Both the position numbers and the translations under genes were made by a program. Positions 10,612 through 22,290 of a stretch of DNA of 64,000 nucleotides are shown here, in pieces (position 1 is the stretch's first letter; every line of letters starts with the position of its first letter). Under the pieces are notes generated by a model, which had not been told where the DNA came from, did no database searches, and saw only the letters and a list, made by a program, of their open reading frames with translations. The stretch is from Nageia nagi (taxonomy: Eukaryota; Pinophyta): positions 156,612,001 through 156,676,000 of the forward strand of contig JBITNC010000001.1 of assembly GCA_050084985.1 (NCBI GenBank), written 5' to 3'.

Positions 10612-12419
10612 ATATCATATTAGGTTTATTGATCTTCAAGTTAAAGAAAGAGAGATGGGATGGATAGGTTCCCCTCCCACCCAATTATGTATAAAAATTA
10701 TTATTTTAGTAATAATATGTAAATAGATAGATTTCACAATAGTCAAAGTATAGTGTGGATCCAAAGGAAAGCAAGAAGAATAGGCATCCAACGCATTGTT
10801 TTGTAGTAAATATGAACTTTTACGAAGTTAAATGTGAGGAGAGTGCCACCAATCAAACTTACATGTATTTTCTAGAAATAAATGAAAAAGCTTGTGAAAT
10901 AATCCATGCATAGTTTATTATTGTTCAAGCATAGCTTGAGAAATTTATGCCACCTAGGAAAAATGTATCTAATGTGAAGAGAAATGAGTGGTTGATGTGC
11001 ACAAAAATTAAAGCCTTCCAATCTATCATTATTACGATGATATTATTGACTTGGAGGCAAGGTTAAAATTTGATGCTCATGTTGAATTTTTTTAGCCATT
11101 TTAAACATTTTTTATGATCATTTTTTTTCTAATCGTCATATAAGAAGGGTAGATATTTTTTATTACCATCAAAAATACATATATAATAATAATAATAATA
11201 TAAATTCATTAATATTTTAAAATATTCATTTATGATATTGATATTTATATATATTATTTATTTAACAATATTTTCATATAATTAAAGATATTTATATTTA
11301 ATTTAGATAAAAGATAATTTTATTATATTATTAATGTATTTAGATGAACATAATAAATTTAAATGTATATTGATGGGCATTATGATATTGAAAACATCGT
11401 AATAAAATTATTTACGAGAAAGGGTAAACATTAAATTTCAACCCCGCTTGGAGGCATGTTGATTTTTGATGTACATGTATTATATGTATATTAGGTAGAG
11501 AAATATGTAAGAGAAGAGCTCCTCATATGATCTATAAATAGTCATACTCGTGAAGAAACATGTGTATAAAAGTATTTTTCATACACATGATTTGTCTGTG
11601 AAGTACATTATGAAATTGAGAATATGTTTTTGTCAAAGGAGAGTCTATATTTATTAAAAAAGACTCACAATTATTATTGGAGGGTGCTATCTTTTCTAGA
11701 AATACACTTAGAATGTACTACATTGTTGCTCTATCATTGATGAAGTTCTTTGTTATTCATAAAGATAGAAATGTTATATAACAAGCATAAAAGGTTGGAG
11801 GAAAAGTATGCTAGAGGTTTACTGAACTCAAAAAATATTGTATCCTTCAAAGTGGTGCACTCTAACTTTGGTAATGTATGGTGTAACAAATGCTAGTTAA
11901 ATTATCAAAGTGGTATCATCTAGTTGGATAAACCCATATATAGTATCTAATTTCATATTTAGTCTATTATTATTAGCATTTGTAAAATTAAGGCTACCAA
12001 AAGCTTATAAAGGTGGTTGGATGTGTTGGTTCCAACCATTGGTGGTTACTGTATTCAATGACATATCAAAATAGTTCTCTACAATCTCATTCTACTAGAT
12101 GATTGTAATGATAGAATAATTTGTTGTGATTTAAATATGTTGTTGCATAATCGTGTAATTACTTGGTGAGTATTCATGATTAGATGTGTGGGTATCCTTA
12201 ATCATGATAATTATAAAAAATGTATTTATCCTTGTTTATACCTTTTTGTTTGATCTTGGATAAATATATTTGTCCCCATCTTTTTTTAGTTATGACAATG
12301 CCTAGCTATTATTATGGAAGTTAATCTTAAGGGGGGAGTTTATAAAACTTCCTTTTTATTGGTTGGACATGATAGTAGACAAGTTTGGAAAAAAAATGTG
12401 GGTTCAAATTCAACAAATT
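10612..12419. other. Unassigned AT-rich DNA
   Basis: No domain could be recognised in any frame. A short AAT microsatellite lies at about 11178-11202. The stretch after the copia-like LTR could be the remains of its internal region, but no gag or pol motif is readable. Confidence 0.4.
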
Positions 12420-13420
12420 TAAATATTTTCTTTGAGAATTCCAATTTCAATATGTTTTCATGGTTTTATAGTTTCTCTATTGGTGGGGTTTAAGTTTCAA
12501 TATATTTTCATTAGTCAATTATTTAAAAAAATTCTTGATTAGAATTCAAATTTCAACTTCTTCTTATGGTTTAATATTTTTCTTTATGCACGGGGTTCAA
12601 ATTTCAATGGCTTGTCATGGTTTAATAATTTTTTATTCATGTCATTTGAATTTTAGCATCATAATTTTCTCTATTAATCAAGGTTAGGATTCTTTTAGGT
12701 CAATAGTTTTCTTTATCCATGGAGTTCAAATTTGAATGTATTCTCATGGTTCTATAGTACTCTATTTTTGAAGTTGAAATTTTAACATTTTCTTATAGTT
12801 TAATAGTTTTATGTATGAGTTAAAGTTAGAGTAATAGTAAATATTTATCTTTATCCATGAGGTTCAAATTTTAATATCTTTGTATACTTCAATAATTTTC
12901 TCTATCAATCCAAGTTATAGTAGTAGTAAATAATTTTCTTTATCCATGAGGTTCAAATTTAAACATCTTTTAGGTCAATAGTTTTCTCTATCTAAGGTAG
13001 TAGTCAATAGCTTTTAGTAGTTTTCTTTATCCATGGGGTTAAAATTTTAAAATATCATCTAAGAATTATATATAAATGTATACTAACTATTAATAAAATA
13101 ATAAGTTGAATTTAAAATTCATGTATTCTTGGAATATAGATATCATTTATTTTAAATGAATTTTAATCATTTAAATTACTTGAATTATTAGTTTAGTGTT
13201 TATAGGGAAATAATAAAATTTTCATTCTAAGAATTTATACCTATTATATAAGAAAGTATCATCTAAGAATTATATATAAAAGTATATAAATTTAGTAAAA
13301 TGATAATTTGAATTTAAAATTGTCTTAGTCTTTAGATGTTCTTTAAAATATTATTTTAATGTGTATAAAGAAGTTTTTTTTCATTATAAGAATTTATATA
13401 TACATATAGATATTTAAAAT
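12420..13420. repeat. Dispersed repeat block, copy B
   Basis: Same order of motifs as 8460-10090 in the same orientation: the GGTTCAAATTTCAAT / TCTCTATCAATCCAAGTTA array, then two of the ATCATCTAAGAATTATATATA units near 13058 and 13262. It lacks the part corresponding to 9240-9490 and the third unit. Confidence 0.65.
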
Positions 13421-15010
13421 TAACCCAAATAGATGGAAAATGGTGTTAATAAAAAAATAACATCTATTGTAATATAAAATAATTCTATGGAGCCTTATAT
13501 CCTGTGTAAACTTGCAGTGAATAAAAATAATCTAAAATAAGTAAATAACAAGGATGTTGAAGATTATTGGATTGTATATTTATGAGCCTATGAGACATGA
13601 GATCTAAAGAAATATAATTATCACTTACATTGATGATCAGATCATATGCACAAATTTAGACTTATCAAAGTAATAGGATCAAGAATGAGAGCCTTTAATG
13701 AAATCATCAATTTGGCTGAGTATTGATGGTGGTGAAAAATGCACAAGAGGATTAGCAATATGAGGAGTGTTAGTGCTCTAGTTCCTATAGAGTTACACCT
13801 CATAATTTTAAATCTAATAGTAGAAATTACAAGCCTAATCTAGCACATCTAAGTTGTAGATATGAAATGGTAGATAACTTATGTGATAATAAATCTCAAG
13901 TAAATTAACAAGTAGTGTTAAGAGAAACCTTAATACTTTAAGGATTTACCGACTATCAAGGTTGAAATTTGATGATTTCTTATGGATCATGCCTCCTTTT
14001 ATATGTGAAAGAAATACTAAAGTCATATGTAGCTTAATGTTGACTCTAGGGTGACCTTGTATAAAGAAAGAGAAAATATTATAAAAATATAACTTATGTC
14101 GACTTAGTTTGATAATAACATGAGATACATTAGTAAAATAAAGATTATTATCCTTACGATCATATGATAATTAATTTGGGCCTAAAACAGGTTCCAAATT
14201 AGGTGTTAATAGTTACATACCCCTTTGAAAGTTTGGCGTGAAATGAAATGAAATTATACTTGCAAAGTAGTTAGAGAGATAGAGAAATAAGAGTACTTTC
14301 CTCAACTTTAAAAACTATGAATCAATAACTTTTTTGTGATGTATTATACCTCCTATTTGCATTGATTATTATGGAAGAACTCATTGAAACCATCAAGAAT
14401 CAAGTCCAAAGGACCTAAGATGAGAGAACAAAAATACTTTTAAATATCATAACAACATATGGAACTTAAATATTTTGAGATCAAAATATCATAAGAGTTT
14501 TCATTATCTACATATTTATCATTTATAAAAGGGAACATTAATAAAAGAAAATATATAATTGATATTTATTCATAACAACATAGGTGAAATTAAAAAAACT
14601 TACATATCATTATGATAGAATAATGTTTTACCAAACGTTAATAAAAATGACACCATCATGGCAAATCAATGAGCTCCAATCATTGATGTTTTAGTTTGTA
14701 ACATTTCATATCTATAAATTTTTCAACTTTTAGAATAGAGACTAAGGTAATGTATTATAGTAACTTGTATGAATATGATAAATAAAAATAATATTACTTG
14801 AATAAAAATGGGTTTTGGAAGCAAGTGATTTGAGGCAATTATTTTCAACCACCTTAATTTCACATTTTAATGATAATTTTTAGGGGGTATGTTTAAAATT
14901 CTCCCTAAATCATGATGTGGTGGGTACAAAATTCCCCTTAATGTCAACAAAACAAAATTAAAATCTCACATAGTAAACTTAGGTAGGCACTTGTAACATT
15001 TTGAGTTTTT
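13421..15010. other. Unassigned AT-rich DNA
   Basis: About 1.6 kb without a recognisable gene, repeat pair or regulatory motif on either strand. Confidence 0.4.
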
Positions 15011-15013
15011 TAG

Positions 15014-15085
15014 GAAGAGTAGCTGAGAGGGTAGAGCACTTAGCTTATACCATTTTGAGCTATGGGGGTTAGAGAACTTGGAGAA
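15014..15085 (+). repeat. tRNA-derived SINE-like head or tRNA pseudogene
   Basis: TAGCTGAGAGGGTAGAGC at 15020-15037 matches a tRNA D-arm and A box (TAGCTCAGNNGGTAGAGC). About 28 bases later GGGTTAGAGAAC (15065-15076) fits a damaged B box, with a sensible tRNA-like spacing. The anticodon and T stems do not pair well, so a working tRNA is unlikely; a SINE head is the better reading. No SINE tail or target duplication could be set. Confidence 0.5.
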
Positions 15086-15437
15086 TTTATTATTTAACAT
15101 GGAGAGAGAGCCAACAAAAGGAGGTTGAATAGAGTCGAGCCTAGGGGTTTACACAAAGAACCCAACAAGTATTTTTTGATGTATCTTATCAAGCAATTAT
15201 CATTCTTCTAAAATAAAATTCTTTAGGCCCTTTTTTCATAAAACATATTTTGTGTGGTATCCTACAATCATTGCATAGCATGAAACTATATTTGTATCAT
15301 GCATCATATCAAATAATTACTGGGCCTTGTGTATTATTCCACATTTCATATACATGTCTATAATGACATTCAAAACCATAACATTCAATTTAAAAGAACC
15401 AAGTAGAATATGCACACACCCAATTTAGGTTTTATGG
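15086..15437. other. Spacer between SINE-like head and Z LTR
   Basis: No gene or motif seen; possibly SINE body or old flank. Confidence 0.3.
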
Positions 15438-16382
15438 TGTAGACATCCAAAAATGACCTCATTCGAAAAGCAAATGGAAAGGGACTAAAATTAACATGTA
15501 TTATATAAGTTATATAGTAAATGACCAATCATTGGTGATTAACATCAGTTGCTAGAAACCCAAATTAATTATCAATTTCCTATACCCAATCGTCAATGAT
15601 CCAAAACATAAGTAGGCCAAAAATAGATACGCACTTGAACTAGTTTATTCTTAAAAAATATTTGATTTTAGGCAAGTTATTATTGATTTGGCAGCTGTGC
15701 AAATGGAATCAAGGCTATTCTAGACTAAGATTATATTTTTGGGTTAAGTTGTTAGATCCGAAATTTAAAAATCAAACAAACTCAAAAGTTTATAAATTAA
15801 ACTTTAAAAATCAAACAAACTCAAAATTCTATAAGTTTTTAATGATGAAAGGGACCCAATTTGAAGTAAAATTATGCTATAGGATTTCATTTAGAATTTA
15901 TAAAAGAGTTACATACTTCAATTTTACACTTTATTCATATATTATGTTCAATGTATGATGATTTTTTAGTGAATAGGTATGCTTGATTTATTATTTTGGC
16001 ATGTGTGCAGGGTCCATAGGTGCTAAGGTGAAGAGTGTTGAAGATAAATTACATCAAGAATCAATAGAAATCAAAAATTAAAGTTGGAATAAAATAGAAA
16101 AGAGAGTTCATCCAAAGCCAGTTGCAAAATCAAAAATGATAATGATTGTTATCAGACACCATCAATTGAATATAGACACCAATGATTACATAGTAAACAT
16201 CGATGACTCTGTAAAAGCCTAAAGATGCTCAAAAATACAATTTTGTAAAAGCCCTTCAAGTAAGGTTATGAATCTAGAGATTTATTTTGTAACATTTGAG
16301 GTCACTCAAGGGAGTAATAAAATACATCTTGGTATTTAATGTGTATTTGTCTTGTTTGCTAACAGGTTACTTTTTTTAGTCA
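15438..16382 (+). repeat. Family Z LTR, copy A
   Basis: Shares landmarks with 47092-48003: TGTAGACATCCAAAAATGACC at its start (TCTACACCCAAAAATGACC in the other), a GGGACCCAATTTGAA block, a CATGTGTGCAGGGTCC block and the end TCTTGTTTGCTAACAGGTTAC. It ends CA at 16381-16382, six bases before a primer-binding-like site. A 34-bp motif rich in AAATCAAACAAACTC is tandemly repeated near 15767-15830. Overall similarity to copy B is low (around 65%), so the exact ends are approximate. Confidence 0.6.
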
Positions 16383-16789
16383 AAATTTTGGTGCTAGAAG
16401 GAGGACTCTTGTATACAAACAACATTGTATTTGTTTTGTATCTTATGGTTTTAGATTTTGATTCAAATTTGTTGTTATTATTCTATGTATTTTTAGGATC
16501 ATTAATACAGTCACAAGTGGTTTGGTATGGGATGTTGATGATTATCTTGGAACATCGATAATTGTTAAAGAATGCTAGCACTTGTTAAATAAAGGTAGGA
16601 TTCCTAATTTTTGTCAAAACAACAACTGTAATATAGGAATCTAAGATGGAAAATGGGAATGAACCTTTTTTTTATAATCCTTTTTGCTCAAATTACATAT
16701 AGGAAAAAGGTGGATAGAGTTACATGTAGGAATGTATTTAATACCATTAATTAAGCTCTAAGGTTTAATTTATTTGTTTGTTGGTTAGG
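16383..16789 (+). other. Z leader fragment cut by element X
   Basis: About 400 bases downstream of the Z LTR, without a recognisable gag. An open plus frame at 16352-16561 is hydrophobic and overlaps the LTR end; it matches nothing I know. The stretch ends abruptly where X's 5' LTR begins. Confidence 0.4.
16389..16404 (+). other. Primer-binding-site-like motif of family Z
   Basis: TGGTGCTAGAAGGAGG follows the Z LTR end. It begins with the required TGG and looks like a C-to-T-decayed TGGCGC-type gypsy primer-binding site. The exact tRNA is not assigned. Confidence 0.45.
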
Positions 16790-17040
16790 TGTATTCCTTC
16801 AAAATTGCACTCTAAGTTGGGGTAATACTATCATTTTTTATTTCTTCATTATTTTCACAAATTCTTTCTATTCCAAATTCTATTCTCTTTAACATGAAAT
16901 CTAAATCTTCTATAAGCCTTTAATCTGAAGAGTTTTGGGTGTTATTAACAACCAACTATTATGTATATAATCCAGCTATTGTATGTGCAAGTCTTTATCT
17001 TAGATATTTTGTCTTGTAAATTTCCTATCTAAGTGTTTGG

Positions 17041-17272
17041 GAGTTGTGTGAATATAAAGTTTCTAGGAGTTGTGTAAATACAAAGTGTCTGGGAGTTGTG
17101 TAAACACAAAGTGTTTGAAATTTGTATAAATACAAAGTGTTTGGGAGTTGTGTAAATATAAAGTATCTACGAGTTGTGTAAATATAGAGTGTTCAAGAGT
17201 TGTGTAAATACAAAATGTTCGAGAGTCATGTAAATACAAAATATCCAAGAGTTATTATAAATACAAGTCCAA
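17041..17272 (+). repeat. 26-bp tandem array inside X LTR
   Basis: Nine units with an exact 26-bp period start at 17041, 17067, 17093 and so on to 17249. The core is GAGTTGTGTAAATACAAAGT. Related but fewer and more irregular units occur in L2 (29338-29510) and L3 (60886-61050). The open minus frame through this array simply translates the repeat. Confidence 0.9.
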
Positions 17273-17570
17273 GATATCAAACAAAATCCATTGATTTTAA
17301 GTGATGACATCATAATTTATGGTTAAAATTAGTAGGTCCCAGAACAAGTAATGGCAAGTGATGATTCATAAAGATATTAAATAAAGCCCATCAATTTTGA
17401 GCAATGACATCACAATTTATGGCTAAAATCAATGGGTCCTAGAATAGGTAATGGAAGGTGATGATTCATGAAGATATCAAACAAAACCCATTGATTTTGA
17501 GCGATGGTGTTACAATTTTTGGTTAAAATCAATGAGTCTCAAAAGAGCTATATCATCAACAAATCCCAAA
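17271..17570 (+). repeat. Three 100-bp tandem units inside X LTR
   Basis: Units start at 17271, 17371 and 17471 with AAGATAT, and each contains GATGACATCA-like and GTGATGATTCAT segments. The same triple array is present in L2 (about 29512-29800) and L3 (about 61060-61340), so it predates the insertions. TGACATCA-like cores resemble bZIP-type sites; a regulatory role is only inference. Confidence 0.85.
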
Positions 17571-18660
17571 GAAAGGAAATAGAACCCACTAGATTGAGGT
17601 AAGAGTAATGGGTAAGAAGTAACTCCTGATTCCACTGGATCTTAAGTGTTTAACAGTCAAGGCCCTATTAATGTGTTGACTCCAACTCATTTTCACATAA
17701 CAGTGGTAATTTCTTCTCAAACCAAGTTGATATATTGATCACAAAACCTCATTACTCTGTTCATTCACATCTATAATATGGATCATCAATAGTTAAAGTG
17801 AAGTAAATATCTATCGACATAGCATAATATCAAATCGTACCTATCAAGTTACAGATAAGTACTTAGTCAATCAGCTATAGTGTCATCTTCAATTAACTAC
17901 AGTGCTAAACAAGGAGTAGTCAATGATATGTCAAAAGGATTATGGCTCTATTGACATGATTTTTAAGAAATTGCAAATTCCTAGATAGTCATGCTATTGG
18001 TACTTATTCACTATGTAATCTAACATAGTTGTAGTATTTATTATGAATAGTGTTGCTTAGATTACATCATTCAAGATGAGTAATTATGTATATTAATGAG
18101 ATCCAACAACCCAAATGGGGAGGAAAATGTAAATGGTAAACTATTAGAAGTTAAAATGGTTGAACATTTTAGTAAATTTGTCTAGATTTGTAAGATACTT
18201 TCACATATGATAAAATAAACAGAAAATGCTTTTCCCTCTTGCAACAAGTGGCTATTTATTACTTTTGTAAATGTTATGTGTGAGATGTTTTCTTAAAATT
18301 ATGGCTATGTATTGTGATTATGAGACCTCAATGGTAAGATAGCTTCATATTCTTGATCTTAGCTATGGATTATTTCCTATGTTGCAATGCTTGGGTTGTA
18401 CATTTTTTATTTTAAGTCTTCAATTTGCTTATCTTTTCCTTGTAACTCTTTACCTTTTTATCTCATTCCTATTACTTTAAACCTTCATAATAGATAGGAA
18501 CTGACCTATAATTTGAAGATTGAGTAGAAAACCAACATGAGCATATCCCCATCACCTTTTTTTCTTTCAATGAACCTCCCATTATGGGAAGTGGAGAACT
18601 CAACCAAACCAAACCCTTTGAGGTTACACTATACCGATCAATAGTAGAAACTTCCATTTT

Positions 18661-18676
18661 TGGTATGTCCAATGGG
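18661..18676 (+). other. Primer-binding-site-like motif of element X
   Basis: TGGTATGTCCAATGGG lies four bases after the proposed LTR end. It has the TGG start and the general form of the TTGGCGCC...GTGGGA sites of Tat-type elements, with C-to-T-like decay. The tRNA is not assigned. Confidence 0.4.
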
Positions 18677-18724
18677 AAATGAACTAAAATCTATATTTAG
18701 CGGGCGTAGATATGATAGATAGCT

Positions 18725-20450
18725 ATGTCTAGTGGGCTATCAATTAGATCATTCAAATATTATAAGGTTATTTTAAACTTTATGGGTGACTCTGCTATCA
18801 ACCAATCAACATTTGAACCTTGGCATCTTCAGAATGTAGACTTACTAGAAGTAATGCCAAAAATTCCCTTAGATGACTTAGATTCCAAGAGTTGTCAATT
18901 CCTCATAGGAGGATTAGGTGAAAGGATTCTTGAGTTGTATCCCTAGTAGTTCCCTTAAGGTAAATTCCATTGTCAACCATATTCAATTCAATCTCAAAGA
19001 ATCCTTTACCTATTACTCATACTCCAAGCATGGCTCATCCAGTAAACTTTTTTACTTGGAATAATGGTCATCCTTTAGTTGTTGCTGCTAAATCCCCTAC
19101 TATACCTCAAGCAAGATTCAAATTTTTGCCAAAATATGATGGGTTTGGCAAGACACCATATGAACATTATCAAGATGTATCTTTGTTGCCTTCAAGCTTT
19201 AATATCACATGAAATGATGATGATAAAGTTATTATCATACTCTTTCAAAGGCAAAGTAGCTGAATGGTTCATAATTCTCACCCCCTAATCTATAAATTCA
19301 TGGAAGAGTTGTGTCAAGCTTTAATTAAAATATTTACTATATATGGTGATGATAGTACGTTCCTTAGCCTTATAACATGTATTAAAAAACATCCTCATGA
19401 GTCCATTAATGATTTTAATATTAATTTTAAGAGAACACAGAAATATATCCTAGTAAGGATTAGACCAACAAATGCATAAGCTCTAGTGTATTATAGGAAG
19501 GCCTTTCTCTTGGACCTTATTATGTTGATTGTTATGTTAGGAGATACCTTCCTAGATGTTTACCAAATAGCAAAAACTTTTGAGCATACCTTGGTATCAT
19601 CTAGAAAGATGCAACTTAGAACCATTATACCTTTATTTCCTAATTTACCTCCTAAATAAGTTTTATAAATTGCTCATCATAGAGTTTTAGCCTTACCACC
19701 TCCTCTCAAACCTATTATCCAAAATTAGGTACCAACCTTACCTGCTCTTGCATCTACTAGTGCTAGTAATGATGCTAAATCTTAGAAAAAGGAAAGAATA
19801 AGGTAGTTAGAGGTAACTATTAGAAATATTACCAATAAGCTCACTCTAAAAAAAAGGTAGAATCAAGGTTTTAATTACAGAAGATATAATAACCACTATT
19901 ACCTAAATTTTAGCCCAAGGTAAATCAGCTAGAATAGTTAAGCATCCCCAAAATAATTGAAAATGTTGTTATGACAAGTTTGGTAGAAAGTATTGCTCTA
20001 GCCATTACGAAAAGATGTTTTCCATATTTAGCTCCTCATTTTCTAGATTTGTGTGCAATTTATCAACATTAGTATTTGGGATTACATTCTAACCAAATGG
20101 TGGAACTTGCATTAGATCTTGCTACTAATATCACAATGGTAAATTTTTGGCTTTCAAGATATGCTAGAGAATAAGCTAATTGTGTTTAAATTGAAGCTAC
20201 TTCTTCAATGGTTCCATAGAAACCTCAAGTTACTTAGCAAGATCGAGCATCTATTCTAGTACAAATTGAACCTAAGAAAGCTAAGGCTCCCTTAGCCTAG
20301 CCTCAAAATCAATAATATCAATTACTAGCAATTCAGATAATGTTTCCCAACATCTGAGCAATATTTTCCATCCTCTAAGAAATGTTTCTCAAAATTCAAG
20401 TACTAACATCTCGGTTGAAACAAATCCCACTGTAGTCAAAAAATAAGTCC
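18725..20450 (+). pseudogene. gag remnant of element X
   Basis: The capsid pattern is spread over three frames. RFKFLPKYDGFGKTPYEHY (from about 19112) is the entry motif. A frame change then leads to SYSFKGKVAEWF, the L-x-G-x-A-x-x-W motif, and another to FMEELCQALIKIF and CIKKHPHESINDFNINFKR. The N-terminal part (18725-18946) is 73 open codons ending in two stops. Downstream to 20450 is proline/serine-rich text with many stops. No zinc knuckle is readable. Copy 2 lacks this whole region, so there is no internal comparison. Confidence 0.65.
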
Positions 20451-20743
20451 CAAAGAAGGAGAGACCTAGTAAATTGAGTTATCCTTTTATTACTGAGTAT
20501 GATAAAGAAAAAGCAACTTAATAATTTAGAACACACCAACAAGTAGAATCGAGTAAGTTTGTCCCATATGCTCCATACAATATTATGGAAGAACTAAATA
20601 AAACTCCTTCTAAGATAACTATGTTTGATGCATTAAATATACCAGGTCAATTAGATCTTTTGCAAGAAGCTTTAAAATTAAAAAATAGTAAATAAAGGGT
20701 AAATAAAGGAAATCCTACCTTTGCAATATTTGATGATGTTTCT

Positions 20744-21190
20744 CTTTCTTGAATAGGTATAAGAAGACCTCCACCATTCTATCTATCCCTAAGATTAGAA
20801 GGTTGGGTTGTAAATAACTATGTGATAGATACTAGAACTACAATAATTGTGATCTCTAAAGCTGTTGTAAATGAAATAAAACTATATATTACAAGATGTA
20901 TTAACGGTGTCATACAGTTAGATTCTTCCTCTGAAGATGTTGTTGGTAGTGTTAAAGGAGTCCCAATAACTTTGAATGCTTTTCCTAATATTTGTGTTAT
21001 CCAAGATATCATTATGGTTGATATTCCACCTTTGTTTGGAATATGTCTTTCCAAAGAATTCACTACTAAATTAGGAGGGTACTTAGCTTTAGACTATATT
21101 CATCTTCTACTTTCCTTTCAAGATAAACAAGTAAAAATTCTAAATGAAGGCACCAAAAGTGTTCATCTTAATAAGATCACAAAATAAAAC
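20744..21190 (+). pseudogene. Aspartic protease remnant of element X
   Basis: PPPFYLSLRLEGWVVNN leads into VIDTRTTIIVIS: the catalytic Asp codon is at 20828-20830, but the D-S/T-G triad is D-T-R, consistent with GGA to AGA, so the enzyme should be dead. The rest (DIIMVDIPPLFGICLSKEF and TKLGGYLALDY) matches the C-terminal half of plant gypsy proteases of this type. The frame stays open for 121 codons to 21187, unusually well kept for this element. Confidence 0.7.
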
Positions 21191-21211
21191 TATTTAAATG
21201 GTCCCTAACCT

Positions 21212-21840
21212 ATGAAAATATTTGAAAAGGACACACTTAGAGAATCACTACTAACAATTGAATTTCATTTAGCAAATGATTTAAAGTATCATGTCACAGA
21301 TGCTAAAAGGGGTAAGTCAATCTTTATCATAACTAAAAAAGAATATGAGATATGGACAATGTACTTTGATGGATCTAGATGTAAGCATGGATGTAGAGCT
21401 AGAGTTGTATTCAAATCTCCAAAGAGACATATGAAAATATTCTCTTTTAGATTCACATGGATTTGTATAAATAATGTTGTTGAGAATGAAGCCCTTTGTT
21501 TAGGATTTTCTGAAGTAATCAGTATAGGCATCAGATGCTTAATTGTCCATGGTGATTCAGAACTAGTCATAAAGCAAGTTAAAAACTAGATTAATGCAAA
21601 ACATCATTATCTAAAGACCTACAAGAATAGAGTTTAAGATTTATTAGAATCATTCTTGGCTATCAATTTTATATCTATTCCTAGAAGGTAAAACCAAATA
21701 GGAGATCCACTTGTAGGAAGAGGGGCATGATATAATCTTACTCATAACCAAATAGGAGATCCACTTGTAGGAAGAGGGGCATGATATAATCTTACTCATT
21801 ATAAAAGAGGAGCTTTTGGAATAAAAGTTCAATGTAGGCC
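21212..21840 (+). pseudogene. RVT_3-type RNase H upstream of RT
   Basis: IWTMYFDGSRCKHGCRARVV, then NNVVENEALCLGFSEVISIG, LIVHGDSELVIKQV and, after a stop, SIPRR...NQIGDPLVGRGA follow the plant RVT_3 (archaeal-type) RNase H pattern. The four metal-binding acids are all present: D in YFDGS (21368-21370), E in ENEAL, D in HGDSE and D in IGDPL. The domain lies between protease and RT, separate from the native RNase H after RT. Stops follow KQVKN and VGRGA. Its end holds a 54-bp tandem duplication. Confidence 0.75.
21692..21799 (+). repeat. Perfect 54-bp in-frame tandem duplication
   Basis: The 54 bases from 21692 are repeated without a mismatch at 21746-21799, adding 18 codons (NQIGDPLVGRGA, stop, YNLTH) to the RNase H C-terminus. 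Perfect identity in an otherwise strongly decayed element means the duplication is recent. Confidence 0.95.
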
Positions 21841-22290
21841 TTCAGTACTTGATGCTATAAATTTTTGGCAAGTATTCGACTCTGATGAGCATATTATGAA
21901 CTTCCTCTTGGATGAAATAGTAGCTCAGATTTTTGGTATTCAAGAATTACCTGATTATTTTCAAGAATCAAATGTTATTAAACTCAAAAAAATGCAATAC
22001 CAAAAAAATTACTCTCTTTCAAAAGACTATTTGATTTAGAATATGTCCAAAAGGCTAAATATTTGGCCATCCAAAAGAAGAATTATGTTAAGTTGGAGAT
22101 AGAACCTGATAAATATATAAAGGTTGGTTCAAAGTGTTTTGATGAATAAAAAGTTGTTATGTCTCAAATTTATCATGAATTTTCTAAAGTAATTATCTAG
22201 ACTTATGATGATCTTAAGACATATGATAAAAGTATCATCCAACACACAATTAAGCTTGAACCAAATGTCAAACCATATAGAAAAAAATAA
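21841..22290 (+). pseudogene. Linker between RNase H and RT of X
   Basis: Translates in pieces (DAINFWQVFDSDEHIMNFLL, EIVAQIFGIQELPDYFQES) with frame changes and stops. It is probably polyprotein linker and the N-terminal part of RT. The sequence at 22240-22285 (QHTIKLEPNVKPYR-like) matches the lead-in to gypsy RT. This part is missing from copy 2, whose homology begins at 22292. Confidence 0.5.

Larger units (their letters stand above)
16790..18656 (+). repeat. X LTR L1 (5' LTR)
   Basis: Begins TGTATTCCTTCA and is homologous to 29096-30888 and 60641-62431. The shared part stops at GATCAATAG (18636-18644); the likely true end is CA at 18655-18656, four bases before a primer-binding-like site. 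It carries a 26-bp tandem array and a three-unit 100-bp array in U3. It diverges more from L2 and L3 than those two differ from each other. Confidence 0.75.

Noticed and set aside
15014-15085. Functional tRNA gene
   Set aside because: D-arm is good but anticodon and T stems do not pair and the B box is damaged.
17063-17248. Open minus-strand frame with regular repeats of LYLHNSQT-like residues
   Set aside because: It is the translation of the 26-bp tandem array in the X LTR; there is no start context or homologue.
17041-17272. Evenly spaced repeats resembling a CRISPR array
   Set aside because: Units are directly adjacent with no unique spacers, lie inside an LTR, and the sequence is plant nuclear DNA.
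21650-21832. Minus-strand frame with repeated SCPSSYKWISYLV
   Set aside because: Antisense reading of the 54-bp duplication within the RNase H region.
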